Shown one piece after another: positions 45,293 through 55,218 of a stretch of DNA of 64,000 bases; within the stretch, counting starts at the first letter, position 1; each line of letters starts with the position of its first letter. The position numbers and the translations under genes were made by a program. The stretch spans positions 559,632-623,631 of the forward strand of contig NZ_LMUF01000030.1 in assembly GCF_009766085.1 (NCBI RefSeq). The letters are read 5' to 3'. This DNA is from Burkholderia sp. S171 (lineage in GTDB: Bacteria > Pseudomonadota > Gammaproteobacteria > Burkholderiales > Burkholderiaceae). The notes beneath the pieces are model-generated. The model saw only the letters and a program-made list of their open reading frames with translations, had not been told where the DNA came from and did no database searches.

Positions 45293-47191
45293 ATGGCGAC
45301 TGGCTCCCGACGGGTCCTCGGTCTTCTCGGTCTTCTGTCTGGCAGCTTGCTGATCGGTTTCGGCGGGCTCGCGGTTCCGAAATCGGCATTCGCCGTGTAC
45401 GCCATCGCGCAGTATGGCGAGCCGAAATATCCCGCTGGTTTCAAGCACTTCGACTACGTCAATCCGGATGCACCCCGCGGCGGCACGCTAGTTCTGGCGA
45501 ACCCGAACCGGCTCACGAGCTTCGATAAATTCAATCCGTTCACGCAGCGTGGCAACCCCGCGCCCGGGCTCGGTTATATGTTCGAGAGTTTGACGACGGG
45601 CAGTTCTGACGAGGTATCGACGGCATATGGTCTTCTTGCCGACGACATCAGCATCGCCCCCGATGGCCTCTCGGTCACGTTTCACCTCAACCCGAAGGCG
45701 CGTTTCTCGAACGGCGATGCCGTCACAGCCGAAGACGTCAAGTACTCGTTCGATACACTGAAAAGTCCGCAGGCAGCAGCGCAATATGCGGTGTATTTTG
45801 GCCAGATCTCACGCGCGGTCATTCTTGATCCGCTGACCATTCGCTTCGATTTCAAGGAGCGCACGCGGGAGATGCCGTTTATCGCGGGCGCGATTCCGGT
45901 GTTTTCGCACAAGTGGGGCATGAAGCCCGACGGCAGCCACATTCCCTTCGATCAACTCGCGTTTCAGAAGCCGATCGCGAGCGGTCCGTATCTCATCGAG
46001 CAATACGATAACGGCCGCACGATCACCTTCAAGCGCGATCCGGCGTATTGGGGCGACACATTGCCGGTGCGCGTGGGAACGTTTAACTTCGAGCGCATTA
46101 ACTACAAGCTCTATTCCGATGGCGTCGCGCGGCTGGAGGCGTTCAAGGCCGGCGAGTACGACGCGCTGGTCGAATATGTTGCGCGTAACTGGGTTCGTCG
46201 CGACATCGGTAAACGCTTTGACAACGGCGAGCTGATCAAGCGCGAATTTCGCAATCACAACGGCACGGGCATGCAGGGCTTTTTCATCAACCTGCGCCGG
46301 CCGATTTTCCAGGACGTGCGCGTGCGTCAGGCACTCGATCTTGCGTTCGACTTCCAGTGGCTGAACCGGCAACTGTTTTTCGGCCAATACACGCGCACTG
46401 ACAGCTTTTTCGCCAATACCGATCTGCAAGCGACGGGTAAACCGAGCGCGGGCGAACTGGCGATCCTCTCGCCGTTGCGCGCGCAACTCGATCCCGCTGT
46501 GTTCGGCGACATGGTGAAGCAGCCGGACACGGATCCACCCGGTTCACTGCGGGCGAACCTGATCAAGGCGCGCAAGCTGCTGGTCGACGCGGGCTGGACG
46601 TATAGAAACGGCGCGTTGCGCAACGCGAAGGGCCAGCCGTTCGTCTTCGAGATTCTCGATGACTCGGCCAGCGGCTCGTCGATGGAACCGGTCGTTGCCA
46701 CGTACCAGCGCAACTTGCAGAAGCTCGGCATCGTGGCGAATTTCCGGACGGTCGACTTTGCGCTGATCCAGAAGCGGCTCGACGCGTTCGACTTCGACAT
46801 GACCAGCCTGCGCATGCCCGACGTGCAGATTCCGGGGACCGAACAGGATTCGCGTTTTGGCAGCAAGTCCGCGGATCAGCAGGGCTCGGATAACATGAAC
46901 GGGCTGAAGTCGCCGGCAGTGGATTCAATTGTGCATACCTTGCTCGGCGTGCAGACACGCGAACAACTCCTCGATGCCACCCACGCGCTCGACCGGGTCC
47001 TGATGCATGGCTACTATGTCATCCCGCATTGGTACACGGCTTCGCATCGGGTGGCGTATCGAAACACGCTTGCGTATCCGGCGACCTTGCCGCTGTATTA
47101 CGTCGCCGAAGACTGGATCACATCGACGTGGTGGTTCAATCCAACTGCCGGCGCGTCCACTCCTGCGTCGGCCCCAGCTGCCGCAAAGTAA
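45293..47191 (+). CDS. yejA: Peptide ABC transporter, substrate-binding protein (YejA)
   Basis: This 632-residue periplasmic protein belongs to the SBP family 5 of oligopeptide/microcin C binding proteins. A signal peptide (LGLLGLLSGSLLIGFGGLA to AFA) precedes YAIAQYGEPKYPAGFKHFDY. Conserved segments include FNPFTQRGNPAPGLGYMFES, GLSVTFHLNPKARFSNGDAV and GTGMQGFFINLRRPIFQDVR. It opens the yejABEF operon and feeds peptides to YejBEF. AAGG precedes the start at 45293; the frame to 45197 crosses the leader hairpin and is not coding. Confidence 0.94.
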   Translation: MATGSRRVLGLLGLLSGSLLIGFGGLAVPKSAFAVYAIAQYGEPKYPAGFKHFDYVNPDAPRGGTLVLANPNRLTSFDKFNPFTQRGNPAPGLGYMFESLTTGSSDEVSTAYGLLADDISIAPDGLSVTFHLNPKARFSNGDAVTAEDVKYSFDTLKSPQAAAQYAVYFGQISRAVILDPLTIRFDFKERTREMPFIAGAIPVFSHKWGMKPDGSHIPFDQLAFQKPIASGPYLIEQYDNGRTITFKRDPAYWGDTLPVRVGTFNFERINYKLYSDGVARLEAFKAGEYDALVEYVARNWVRRDIGKRFDNGELIKREFRNHNGTGMQGFFINLRRPIFQDVRVRQALDLAFDFQWLNRQLFFGQYTRTDSFFANTDLQATGKPSAGELAILSPLRAQLDPAVFGDMVKQPDTDPPGSLRANLIKARKLLVDAGWTYRNGALRNAKGQPFVFEILDDSASGSSMEPVVATYQRNLQKLGIVANFRTVDFALIQKRLDAFDFDMTSLRMPDVQIPGTEQDSRFGSKSADQQGSDNMNGLKSPAVDSIVHTLLGVQTREQLLDATHALDRVLMHGYYVIPHWYTASHRVAYRNTLAYPATLPLYYVAEDWITSTWWFNPTAGASTPASAPAAAK

Positions 47192-47226
47192 ATCCACGCA
47201 CCTAATCACTCAAGCGGACCGCGCCC

Positions 47227-48261
47227 ATGTGGACCTACATCCTCAAACGTATCTTGCTGATGATCCCGACCTTGCTCGGTGTCCTCACGCTCACGTTCGC
47301 CGTGATCCAGTTCGTGCCGGGCGGACCGGTCGAACAAGCCGTGCACGAATTGCGGCGCGGCGAGCAAGGCGCGAGCTTCGGCATGCGCATGCACACGGGC
47401 GTGGATGCGCAGCAAGTCGCGCAACTTCGCGCGCTCTACGGCTTCGATAAACCGCCGCTCGAACGCTACTGGCTGATGCTCGGACGCTTCGCCCGTTTCG
47501 ATCTCGGCGACAGCTATTTTCGCCATCAAAGTGTGTGGTCGCTGATTGTGTCGAAGCTGCCGGTGTCGATCAGCATCGGCGTGTGGACGTTCTTTCTGAC
47601 CTACCTGATATCGGTGCCGCTCGGGATCGCGAAGGCGGTGCGCAACGGTTCCACCTTCGATTTCACCACCAGCCTGCTCGTGCTCGTCGGCTTCGCCATT
47701 CCCGGCTTCGTGCTCGGTGTGCTGCTCTTGGTGCTGTTCGGCGGCGGGTCGTTCTGGCAGCTGTTTCCGCTGCGCAATCTCACGTCGGATAACTGGGCAA
47801 CGCTGAGCCTCGGCGGCAAGATAGCCGACTATTTGTGGCATATCACGCTGCCCATCATTGCGTCGGTGGTTGGCAGCTTCGCGGTCGTCACCATGCTGAC
47901 CAAGAACGCATTCCTCGATGAAATCCGCAAACAATATGTGCTGACGGCGCGGGCCAAGGGGTTATCAGAGAGAAGGGTGCTGTGGAAGCACGTGTTCCGC
48001 AACGCGTTGTTGCCGCTGATCGTCGGTTTTCCGGGCGCGTTCATCGGGGCATTCTTTACGGGCAGCCTCCTGATAGAAACGCTTTTTTCACTCGATGGCC
48101 TCGGCCTGCTTTCGTATGAGTCTGTCGTGCGGCGCGATTACCCGGTCGTGCTCGGTACGCTGTATCTGTTCACGCTGATCGGACTTGCGACCAAGCTGAT
48201 CTCCGACCTCTGCTATGTCTGGGTCGATCCGCGCATTCAATTCGAACAACTGGAGCGATGA
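47227..48261 (+). CDS. yejB: Peptide ABC transporter permease YejB
   Basis: This 344-residue inner-membrane permease has the DppB/OppB plan: N-terminal WTYILKRILLMIPTLLGVLT, six membrane segments and the EAA-type loop LTARAKGLSERRVLWKHVFR with GFPGAFIGAFFTGSLLIETL. It begins 35 bases after yejA and pairs with YejE to form the channel. The stop overlaps the YejE ribosome-binding region. Homologues transport oligopeptides, including microcin C. Confidence 0.95.
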   Translation: MWTYILKRILLMIPTLLGVLTLTFAVIQFVPGGPVEQAVHELRRGEQGASFGMRMHTGVDAQQVAQLRALYGFDKPPLERYWLMLGRFARFDLGDSYFRHQSVWSLIVSKLPVSISIGVWTFFLTYLISVPLGIAKAVRNGSTFDFTTSLLVLVGFAIPGFVLGVLLLVLFGGGSFWQLFPLRNLTSDNWATLSLGGKIADYLWHITLPIIASVVGSFAVVTMLTKNAFLDEIRKQYVLTARAKGLSERRVLWKHVFRNALLPLIVGFPGAFIGAFFTGSLLIETLFSLDGLGLLSYESVVRRDYPVVLGTLYLFTLIGLATKLISDLCYVWVDPRIQFEQLER

Positions 48262-48262
48262 G

Positions 48263-49369
48263 TTGAACCGTTCCCTGCTCCGACCGCCTCAAGACAGCGA
48301 CGCCCAGCCGCTCAGCGTGCCTGTATCGATCACGCCGGGACAACGCGTCTGGCAACGTTTCAAAAGCAACCGGCTCGGCTACTGGAGCCTGGTGATTTTC
48401 GTGATTGCGTTCGCGACCAGTCTCGCGGGACCGCTGTGGTCGAATGACAAACCATTGGTCGTCCGCTATCAGGGGCATCTGTATTTCCCGATGGTCAAGA
48501 CGTACGCCGAGACCACGTTTGGCGGCGATTTTCCGACGCCCGCCGATTACCTCGATCCGTACATTCGTGACCGTTTCAGCGAAGGTGGCAACTTCGCCGT
48601 TTATCCGCCGAACCACTATTACTACGACACGCTCAACTATTTCTCCAAGGCATCGAATCCGGCGCCGCCATCGCGTGAAAACTGGCTCGGCACTGATGAC
48701 CGCGGCCGCGATGTGTTCGCCCGGCTGCTCTATGGCTTTCGCGTGTCAGTAATCTTCGCACTGGTCCTGACAGCGATAGGCACCGTGCTCGGTCTGCTGG
48801 CCGGCGCGGTGCAAGGCTACTTTGGCGGCCGTACCGACCTGACCGGACAACGCCTGATCGAGATATGGAGTGCGTTGCCCGAGTTGTATCTGCTGATTAT
48901 CTTTGCGTCTATTTTTGAACCAACCTTGACTCTGCTCGTCGTGCTGTTGTCGTTGTTCGGATGGATCGGGTTATCGGATTATGTGCGCGCCGAGTTCCTG
49001 CGCAACCGCACGCAGGATTACGTGCGGGCGGCGCGGGCGATGGGTTTATCGAATGCCCAGATCATCTGGCGTCACATCCTGCCAAATAGTCTCACGCCCG
49101 TTATCACCTTCCTGCCATTTCGCATGAGCGGGGCGATCCTTGCGCTGACCAGCCTCGATTTCCTGGGCCTGGGCGTGCCGCCGCCTACGCCGTCCCTGGG
49201 AGAATTGCTCGCGCAAGGCAAGGCGAATCTCGACGCATGGTGGATCTCGTTGTCCACCTTCGGCGTGCTGGTCGCGACCTTGTTGCTGCTCACGTTCATG
49301 GGCGACGCGCTGCGCAACGCGCTGGACACGCGTATCTCCGACGCCGTCAAAGCCGGAGGTGGTCAATGA
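48263..49369 (+). CDS. yejE: Peptide ABC transporter permease YejE
   Basis: This 368-residue permease completes the YejBE channel. The start seems to be TTG at 48263: GGAG stands ten bases upstream, the product then begins (M)NRSLLRPPQDSD, and the ATG at 48258 is out of frame. The N-terminal loop holds a large periplasmic insert (residues about 55-130) typical of YejE/OppC, and the EAA loop reads RNRTQDYVRAARAMGLSNAQ. The 3' end overlaps yejF as ATGA. Confidence 0.93.
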   Translation: MNRSLLRPPQDSDAQPLSVPVSITPGQRVWQRFKSNRLGYWSLVIFVIAFATSLAGPLWSNDKPLVVRYQGHLYFPMVKTYAETTFGGDFPTPADYLDPYIRDRFSEGGNFAVYPPNHYYYDTLNYFSKASNPAPPSRENWLGTDDRGRDVFARLLYGFRVSVIFALVLTAIGTVLGLLAGAVQGYFGGRTDLTGQRLIEIWSALPELYLLIIFASIFEPTLTLLVVLLSLFGWIGLSDYVRAEFLRNRTQDYVRAARAMGLSNAQIIWRHILPNSLTPVITFLPFRMSGAILALTSLDFLGLGVPPPTPSLGELLAQGKANLDAWWISLSTFGVLVATLLLLTFMGDALRNALDTRISDAVKAGGGQ

Positions 49370-50964
49370 ACGCGCCGTTGCTGGAAATCACCGATCTGCG
49401 GGTGCGCTTTGGCGAAACCATGGCCGTCGATGGCGTGAGCCTCAAGATAGAAGCCGGCGAGCGCGTGGCGCTGGTCGGCGAGTCGGGATCGGGCAAAAGC
49501 GTGACGGCGTTGTCGATCCTGCGGCTTTTGCGCGACGCCGAGCTGAGCGGATCGATTCGCCTGGACGGCCAGGAGTTGCTCACCAAAAGCGAACGGGCCA
49601 TGCGCAAGCTGCGCGGCGCTGACATCGCGATGATCTTCCAGGAGCCGATGACCGCGCTCAACCCGCTGTACACCATCGGCGACCAGATAGTGGAGACGAT
49701 CCAACTGCACGATGGCGTTTCCGCTCGCGATGCCCGCCGCCGCGCGATCGACCTGCTCGCACGCACGGGGATTACGGAGCCGGAACAACGCATTGACAGA
49801 TACGCGCATCAGCTCTCGGGCGGACAACGCCAGCGCGCGATGATCGCCATGGCGCTGGCCTGCCGGCCGCGTCTTCTGCTCGCCGACGAACCCACGACCG
49901 CGCTCGACGTGACCATCCGCGCGCAAATCGTGGAATTGCTGCTGGAATTGCAACGCGACGAAGCCGCTTCGCGCGGCATGGCCGTGTTGCTGATCACGCA
50001 CGACCTCAACCTCGTGCGTAAATTCGCGCAGCGCGTGGCGGTGATGGAGCAGGGCGTGCTGGTGGAAAGCGGTACGGTGCAGGACATATTCGCGTCTCCG
50101 CAGCATCCTTATACGGTGCGATTGCTGGCGAGCAGGCCGGAGCGCTCGGTGTTGCCGGTGCTGCCGCTGTCGCCAGTATTGCTCGACGCGCAAGAGGTAT
50201 CCGTGGAATTCGCCACGAAGACGCCGGGCGTGGGTGGCTGGTTCCGGCGTGGCGCGTTCAAGGCGGTGGATCGGGTATCGGTGACGGTGCGGCAGGGTGA
50301 AACGTTGGGCATCGTGGGCGAGTCGGGGTCGGGGAAATCCACTTTGGCGATGGCGCTGCTAGGTTTGCAGCGCACGTCACACGGAAAGGTGGAGTTTCAA
50401 GGGCGCTTGCTTGGCGATTATCGTGGCCGCGAAAAAACCGTTTTGCGATCAAATATGCAGGTGGTGTTTCAGGATCCGTATAGCTCGCTGTCGCCACGTC
50501 AGACTATTGAGCGCATCGTAGGCGAGGGGTTGGGTTTGCATCGTCCGGAACTTGATGCAGCCGCGCGGCACGCCAAGGTGGTGGCCGTTCTGCGCGAAGT
50601 CGGAATTGACCGCACGGCACTGAATCGATACCCGCATGAGTTCTCCGGCGGACAGCGGCAACGCATTGCGATCGCCCGCGCGCTGGTGCTCGAACCGCGC
50701 ATCCTGATCCTCGATGAACCCACCAGTGCACTCGATGTGTCAATTCAGTATCAAGTTTTGCGTCTGCTTGCCGATATACAACGGAAGTACAACCTGGGCT
50801 ACGTATTTATTAGCCACGACCTGGAGGTGATTGGCGCGATGGCGCACCGGGTTGTGGTGATGCAGAACGGAACTGTCGTGGAAACCGGCGATGTGGAGAA
50901 TATTTTTGCCACGCCGTCCCACGAATACACAAGAAAGTTACTGAAAGCCGCGATCGCGGCCTAA
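49366..50964 (+). CDS. yejF: Peptide ABC transporter, duplicated ATP-binding protein YejF
   Basis: This 532-residue protein carries two complete ABC ATPase domains in one chain. The first has Walker [10 protein letters not shown], signature LSGGQRQRA and Walker [12 protein letters not shown]; the second has Walker [10 protein letters not shown], signature FSGGQRQRI and Walker [13 protein letters not shown]. The product drives peptide uptake through YejBE. The start at ATG 49366 overlaps the yejE stop and has GGAGG upstream. No other ABC gene follows. Confidence 0.96.
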   Translation: MNAPLLEITDLRVRFGETMAVDGVSLKIEAGERVALVGESGSGKSVTALSILRLLRDAELSGSIRLDGQELLTKSERAMRKLRGADIAMIFQEPMTALNPLYTIGDQIVETIQLHDGVSARDARRRAIDLLARTGITEPEQRIDRYAHQLSGGQRQRAMIAMALACRPRLLLADEPTTALDVTIRAQIVELLLELQRDEAASRGMAVLLITHDLNLVRKFAQRVAVMEQGVLVESGTVQDIFASPQHPYTVRLLASRPERSVLPVLPLSPVLLDAQEVSVEFATKTPGVGGWFRRGAFKAVDRVSVTVRQGETLGIVGESGSGKSTLAMALLGLQRTSHGKVEFQGRLLGDYRGREKTVLRSNMQVVFQDPYSSLSPRQTIERIVGEGLGLHRPELDAAARHAKVVAVLREVGIDRTALNRYPHEFSGGQRQRIAIARALVLEPRILILDEPTSALDVSIQYQVLRLLADIQRKYNLGYVFISHDLEVIGAMAHRVVVMQNGTVVETGDVENIFATPSHEYTRKLLKAAIAA

Positions 50965-51010
50965 TTTTCACCAATTAGGTGCGTATCTCAATTGTTTTTT
51001 TCTATGCCTT

Positions 51011-51039
51011 TTGACATGTAAATAATATCTGGCTAGTAT
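51011..51039 (+). promoter_or_regulatory. Promoter of the NlpC/P60 gene
   Basis: TTGACA (51011-51016) and TAGTAT (51034-51039) are spaced by exactly 17 bases and lie 62 bases before the ATG in an AT-rich stretch. It is the best sigma-70-like promoter of the window. Confidence 0.75.
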
Positions 51040-51100
51040 CAAGCCAACTTTTCCGCATCACACTGATTTTTCAGACTTTTTCACCCAAAACTACCGACCG

Positions 51101-51796
51101 ATGCAGCAATTAACTTTGACTCAAACATGCGCGCGGGCAGCAGCCAGCATGTTGATCGGCCTGATGATGACAGCGACTTCGGGCGCGTTCGCCGACGAAG
51201 TCAACAATTCAAGCCAAAATGTCAGCAATGGCATCTCCGCGTCGACCAAAGCAGCTAACGACATTTATCCCGTTGCCGACTCCGGCAATGTGACAGCCAA
51301 CCCATCCAGCGGCACGCGCTCTTTTCTTTCCGGCATGGCGAGCAAGGCGGGCGACGTAGTCGTCGGCGCGCTCAATATGATCGGCGTGCGCTATCGCTGG
51401 GGCGGCAATACACCGGATTCCGGTCTCGATTGCAGCGGTTTCGTGCGCTACGTGTTCCAGGACACGCTGGGCATGACCTTGCCGCGGCGTGCGGAAGAGA
51501 TGAGCCGCGTGGGCGAGAAAGTTCGCGTGAGCGAGCTAAAACCGGGCGACCTCGTGTTTTTCAACACAATGCGTCGTTCGTTCTCGCACGTCGGGATTTA
51601 TATCGGCGACAACAAGTTTGTTCACTCGCCTTCCACGGGCAGCACGATCCGTGTGGACGACATGGACAACAGCTATTGGGAAAAGCGGTACACAGGCGCT
51701 CGGCGTGTTGAAGCGACCTTCCCAATTGATGGCGTCGATCTACGTCAGCGTGTCAGCGCCACAATAGGTGGCAACGTTGGTAACAACGACAACTAA
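51101..51796 (+). CDS. NlpC/P60 family cell-wall peptidase
   Basis: This 231-residue protein has a signal peptide (cleavage near GAFA), a linker of about 60 polar residues and an NlpC/P60 domain: the catalytic Cys in SGLDCSGFVRYVF, His in RRSFSHVGIYIGDNKFVH and the third polar residue just after (HSPSTGSTIRV). Such enzymes cut D-glutamyl-diaminopimelate or other peptide bonds in peptidoglycan, acting in the periplasm. The promoter lies at 51011-51039 and a terminator follows at 51854-51884, so it is a single-gene unit. Confidence 0.92.
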   Translation: MQQLTLTQTCARAAASMLIGLMMTATSGAFADEVNNSSQNVSNGISASTKAANDIYPVADSGNVTANPSSGTRSFLSGMASKAGDVVVGALNMIGVRYRWGGNTPDSGLDCSGFVRYVFQDTLGMTLPRRAEEMSRVGEKVRVSELKPGDLVFFNTMRRSFSHVGIYIGDNKFVHSPSTGSTIRVDDMDNSYWEKRYTGARRVEATFPIDGVDLRQRVSATIGGNVGNNDN

Positions 51797-52389
51797 GTCG
51801 TCGTCAGCTATCTGACCGGTTGCTCGCGGTAATCGAGGCCGGTACGGTCTACAAAAGCCTGCCTTCCAAAAAAGGGCGGGCTTTCGTCGTTCCTGCAGGG
51901 ATTGCACGCATTTCTAGCCGTTGACCTTCGCCACGTCGCTGTATTGCCGCTTGAGACCGAGCACATTCGGATGCTTCCGAGTGACATTAGCGCCGTACAT
52001 CGCAACGGATTTCCAACTCCGCTCTAATGGCTATCAAGCACAAAACTTGACATGCCGATTGCTGCTTGCAAGCAAGCTTCGCCCGTACAATCGCCCACTT
52101 TTCCCGGGCAGTTCAGAACGCTCTGCATCGATAAAAATACTGCTCAAGGTAAAGCTGAAAAAGCCAGCTAAACGTTGAAACAGGCTGGTGCAAATCCTTG
52201 CACGTTGAAGAACCCGCAGTGCGATTACGATCGGAGATATTCAGATTTCTCGTCGTCGTCTTTTATAGTCGTCTCGCACCGGATCAAGCGGTTATATGAA
52301 ACAGATAATTATTTCGGAATGCAAAATAAAAAGCGATACCCGAAGCAGCGTGGCTTGAAGCTCTCAGCCGATCATTCAAGGAGTGGACT
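51797..52389. other. Intergenic region, AT-richer, without a clear gene
   Basis: These 593 bases separate the NlpC/P60 gene from the molybdenum-enzyme operon. They include the terminator at 51854-51884 and an isolated TTGACA at 52047-52052 without a -10 at the right distance. A minus-strand frame at 51914-52000 (28 codons) reads like a protein C-terminus and may be a relic. The operon promoter is presumably close to 52390. Confidence 0.35.
51854..51884 (+). terminator. Intrinsic terminator after the NlpC/P60 gene
   Basis: AAAGCCTGCC and GGCGGGCTTT form a 10-bp stem (one G-T wobble) around an A-rich 11-base loop. The stem ends in three T. Confidence 0.7.
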
Positions 52390-55218
52390 ATGAGAGAGCT
52401 CGACCGATCGCGTCGTGGTTTTCTGAAGGCGAGTGCAATCGCGGGACTGACGGTCATTATTGCGCCGCTCGGCAGTCGCGCATTCGCTGCGCTATTTGAA
52501 GAAAAAATCCTGACGCCGATTCAGTGGGATACAGCAAGCGGCAGCGCGAAGTTTCGTATTGATGGCATCGCGAAGGTCACCGGCTCGAAGGTATTCGCAA
52601 GAGATGTGCGCGCGGCCGACATGCCGCACTGGCCGAACCAGCAATCGCATGCATTCATGTTGCGTACGACGCAGGCTGACCGGGCGTATCAGGGTTTCGA
52701 CCTGAGCTTGCTCGACGACGACCTTCAGCCGGACCGGATTGTCACGGCGGCGGAGCTTGCCCGCGATGGCCTCGCATTTCCCGCGTTCTATGGCGACGAC
52801 ATGCTGCTGCCGCCGGGCAAGACGCCGGCGTATCTTGGCCAGGCGGTAGCCATGCTGATCTATCACGATTTCGCACGCTTCCGGTTCGCCAAAGACAAGC
52901 TCCAGTTCCGCGATGAAATCATCCGCTACGGGGAGAAGACCGGGCCGCTTGAACGCGATCCGTGGGGCACGTTCCGCTTTGTGCGCGTCGGCGGTGCGAC
53001 GGCCTATGACGAGGACACGTTCTCGAGCTTGAAGGACACCATGTTGTTCCCAAGTGCAATGCGTAAGCACGAACCGGTGTGGGCGGCGGGGCGGCAGGAC
53101 GGCAAGCTCGACGAGCAGGGCTTGTTCCATGCGCAAAACATGCAGGGTGAACTCGATCATCCGCCAGCGGATTGGCTTGTGCTGGAGCGCAACTACAGCA
53201 CGCAATCCATCGATACCGCCGCGCTCGAACCCGACAACACGAACTGCTGGTACGACGCAGCGACGCAATCGCTGCACATGGTCGTGCCGACGCAAGGGCC
53301 GCACGAGGTCGCCGAGAGCGCTGCGGAGATGGCGGCGAAGAGCAAGTTTCCGGTGAAGAACCTGTTCCTGCATCCGGTCTATACGGTCGGCTACGGGTCC
53401 AAGGACCACTTTACGGTTCCGTTCTACGGATTGATCGCGGCCCTGTACGGCGATGGCCGTCCGGTACGTCTTGCATTTGATCGCTATGAGCAATTCCAGA
53501 CATCGATAAAACGGCATGCATCGAAGATGCGGTATCGAATCGCGATTGATAAGAAAACGAACCTCCTGCAGTCGTTCAAGGCCGAGCTCGAAGTCGATGG
53601 CGGTGGGCGCTGCAATTTCTCGCCATCGGTGGCCATGGTGGGGGCATCGGCCGCGCAGTCGATCTACTACTTCCCGAAGAGTGATCTGACGGGTATCGCG
53701 ATCGCTTCACGCGCGATCGACGCCGGCTCCGCGCGCGGTTACGGCACGCTGCAGACCATGGCCGCGACCGAGATGCTGATCGATGAAATTGCGACGCAGC
53801 TCGGACTCGATGCCATCGACTTGCGGTTGAAGAACGCGCTGCGCTCGGGCATGAAAAATACCCAGGGTGCGATTCCCGCCGGTGCGATTCGTGTCGATGA
53901 AGTCTTGCAAAAGGCCAAGGTTCATCCGCTCTGGACCGGGCGCGCGCAGAAGAAGGCCGAGTATGAGCTGGCGCATCCGGGCAACCGCTATGGCGTGGGT
54001 TTCGCGTGCGTGCAGAAAGACTTTGGCACGGGCGCGGAGTCGTCGTTTGTGAAGGTCGAAATCGCGGCCGACGGCAAGATCACGTTGCATCATACGGCCG
54101 CTGAAATTGGCACGGGCGTGTCTACATCGCAAGCTATTGCCTGCGCCAAGTGGCTCGGCAAACCGGCCGCCGAGGTCCGCATGGCGATTGTCGACTGGCC
54201 GGAGCTGCCCGTGGTGACCAGTGGCGATCCCTACATGATGTCGCAGGCCGAGCAGGACAAGCTGTCGGCTAATCCGCGCTGGTCGCCGGGCTTCATGTCG
54301 CCATCGAGTGCGACGAATTCAGCGTTCTACTTCACGCATAGCACGTACGAAGCAGCACGCGTGGTGTTCACGCACGGTCTGTGGCCGGCCGCAATGGCAA
54401 TCTGGAGCGGCGGTATAGGCGGCGGTCAGGCTGCGCCGCTTGTCGTGCGTCGTGAAGATGCGCGATGGGTGGAGGGCAAGCTCACTGCAGCAGGTCTTGA
54501 GCCGTTGGCGGTCGAACAACTTGCGAAGAAAGCACACGACCTCGGGCTCGTCACGGGCGCGATCGTGCATGCGTTCAATCGATGGCAATGGAGCGAGGCG
54601 GAATTCGACATTGATGGTGTGACCGAGCGTTTGCCTATCGACGGGCTGTCATTGCTTCACGGTGCGGGTAAGACTGATGCCAAGGTTGCTAAGGCACCGG
54701 TCCAGCCCATTTACCGCGCCCTCGATCGCAAGCGGGTGTTCATCGCGCCGGTCAGCCGAAACAACGCTGCGGTCACCTACTACAGCGCGGTTGGAACGCT
54801 CGTTGAACTCGCGGTGAACGAAGCCAGCGGCCGTGTCAGCCTGCTTTCGCATCATTCGATCATGGAGTGCGGCAACATGCTTTCGCCGCAACTCGTCTCA
54901 GGTCAACTGCAAGGCGGATTGGCGATGGGGATTGGACATGCGCTGCATGAATATCTGCCGCTCTACGAAGAGGGTCCCGGCAACGGCACCTGGAACTTCA
55001 ACCGCTATCACGTGCCGCGCGCAAGCGATGTCGCTGTCTGGGCCCAGACCGGCGAAGTGCTGCCGCCGCTGTCCGAGACCGATCCGCCAAAGGGCATTGC
55101 AGAGGTGGTGATGATTCCGGTCGTTGGCGCCATCGTCAATGGTATCGCGCACGCCATCGGGCATCGGTTCAACGACTTGCCGGTGAAACCGCAAAACATT
55201 CAGGAGGCGCTCGCATGA
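52390..55218 (+). CDS. Molybdopterin-binding subunit of a periplasmic molybdenum hydroxylase
   Basis: This 942-residue protein is of the isoquinoline 1-oxidoreductase/aldehyde dehydrogenase beta-subunit type. It begins with a Tat signal (SRRGFLKASAIAGLTVII, cleavage after RAFA). The xanthine dehydrogenase fold is seen in FRIDGIAKVTGSKVFARDV, SARGYGTLQTMAATEM, HHTAAEIGTGVSTSQAI and the C-terminal SGQLQGGLAMGIGHALHEY; the Glu in PKGIAEVVMIPV is the likely active-site base. It hydroxylates a carbonyl or heterocycle; the substrate is unknown. AAGGAG precedes the ATG. It overlaps the next gene (ATGA), which encodes the iron-sulfur subunit. Confidence 0.93.
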   Translation: MRELDRSRRGFLKASAIAGLTVIIAPLGSRAFAALFEEKILTPIQWDTASGSAKFRIDGIAKVTGSKVFARDVRAADMPHWPNQQSHAFMLRTTQADRAYQGFDLSLLDDDLQPDRIVTAAELARDGLAFPAFYGDDMLLPPGKTPAYLGQAVAMLIYHDFARFRFAKDKLQFRDEIIRYGEKTGPLERDPWGTFRFVRVGGATAYDEDTFSSLKDTMLFPSAMRKHEPVWAAGRQDGKLDEQGLFHAQNMQGELDHPPADWLVLERNYSTQSIDTAALEPDNTNCWYDAATQSLHMVVPTQGPHEVAESAAEMAAKSKFPVKNLFLHPVYTVGYGSKDHFTVPFYGLIAALYGDGRPVRLAFDRYEQFQTSIKRHASKMRYRIAIDKKTNLLQSFKAELEVDGGGRCNFSPSVAMVGASAAQSIYYFPKSDLTGIAIASRAIDAGSARGYGTLQTMAATEMLIDEIATQLGLDAIDLRLKNALRSGMKNTQGAIPAGAIRVDEVLQKAKVHPLWTGRAQKKAEYELAHPGNRYGVGFACVQKDFGTGAESSFVKVEIAADGKITLHHTAAEIGTGVSTSQAIACAKWLGKPAAEVRMAIVDWPELPVVTSGDPYMMSQAEQDKLSANPRWSPGFMSPSSATNSAFYFTHSTYEAARVVFTHGLWPAAMAIWSGGIGGGQAAPLVVRREDARWVEGKLTAAGLEPLAVEQLAKKAHDLGLVTGAIVHAFNRWQWSEAEFDIDGVTERLPIDGLSLLHGAGKTDAKVAKAPVQPIYRALDRKRVFIAPVSRNNAAVTYYSAVGTLVELAVNEASGRVSLLSHHSIMECGNMLSPQLVSGQLQGGLAMGIGHALHEYLPLYEEGPGNGTWNFNRYHVPRASDVAVWAQTGEVLPPLSETDPPKGIAEVVMIPVVGAIVNGIAHAIGHRFNDLPVKPQNIQEALA

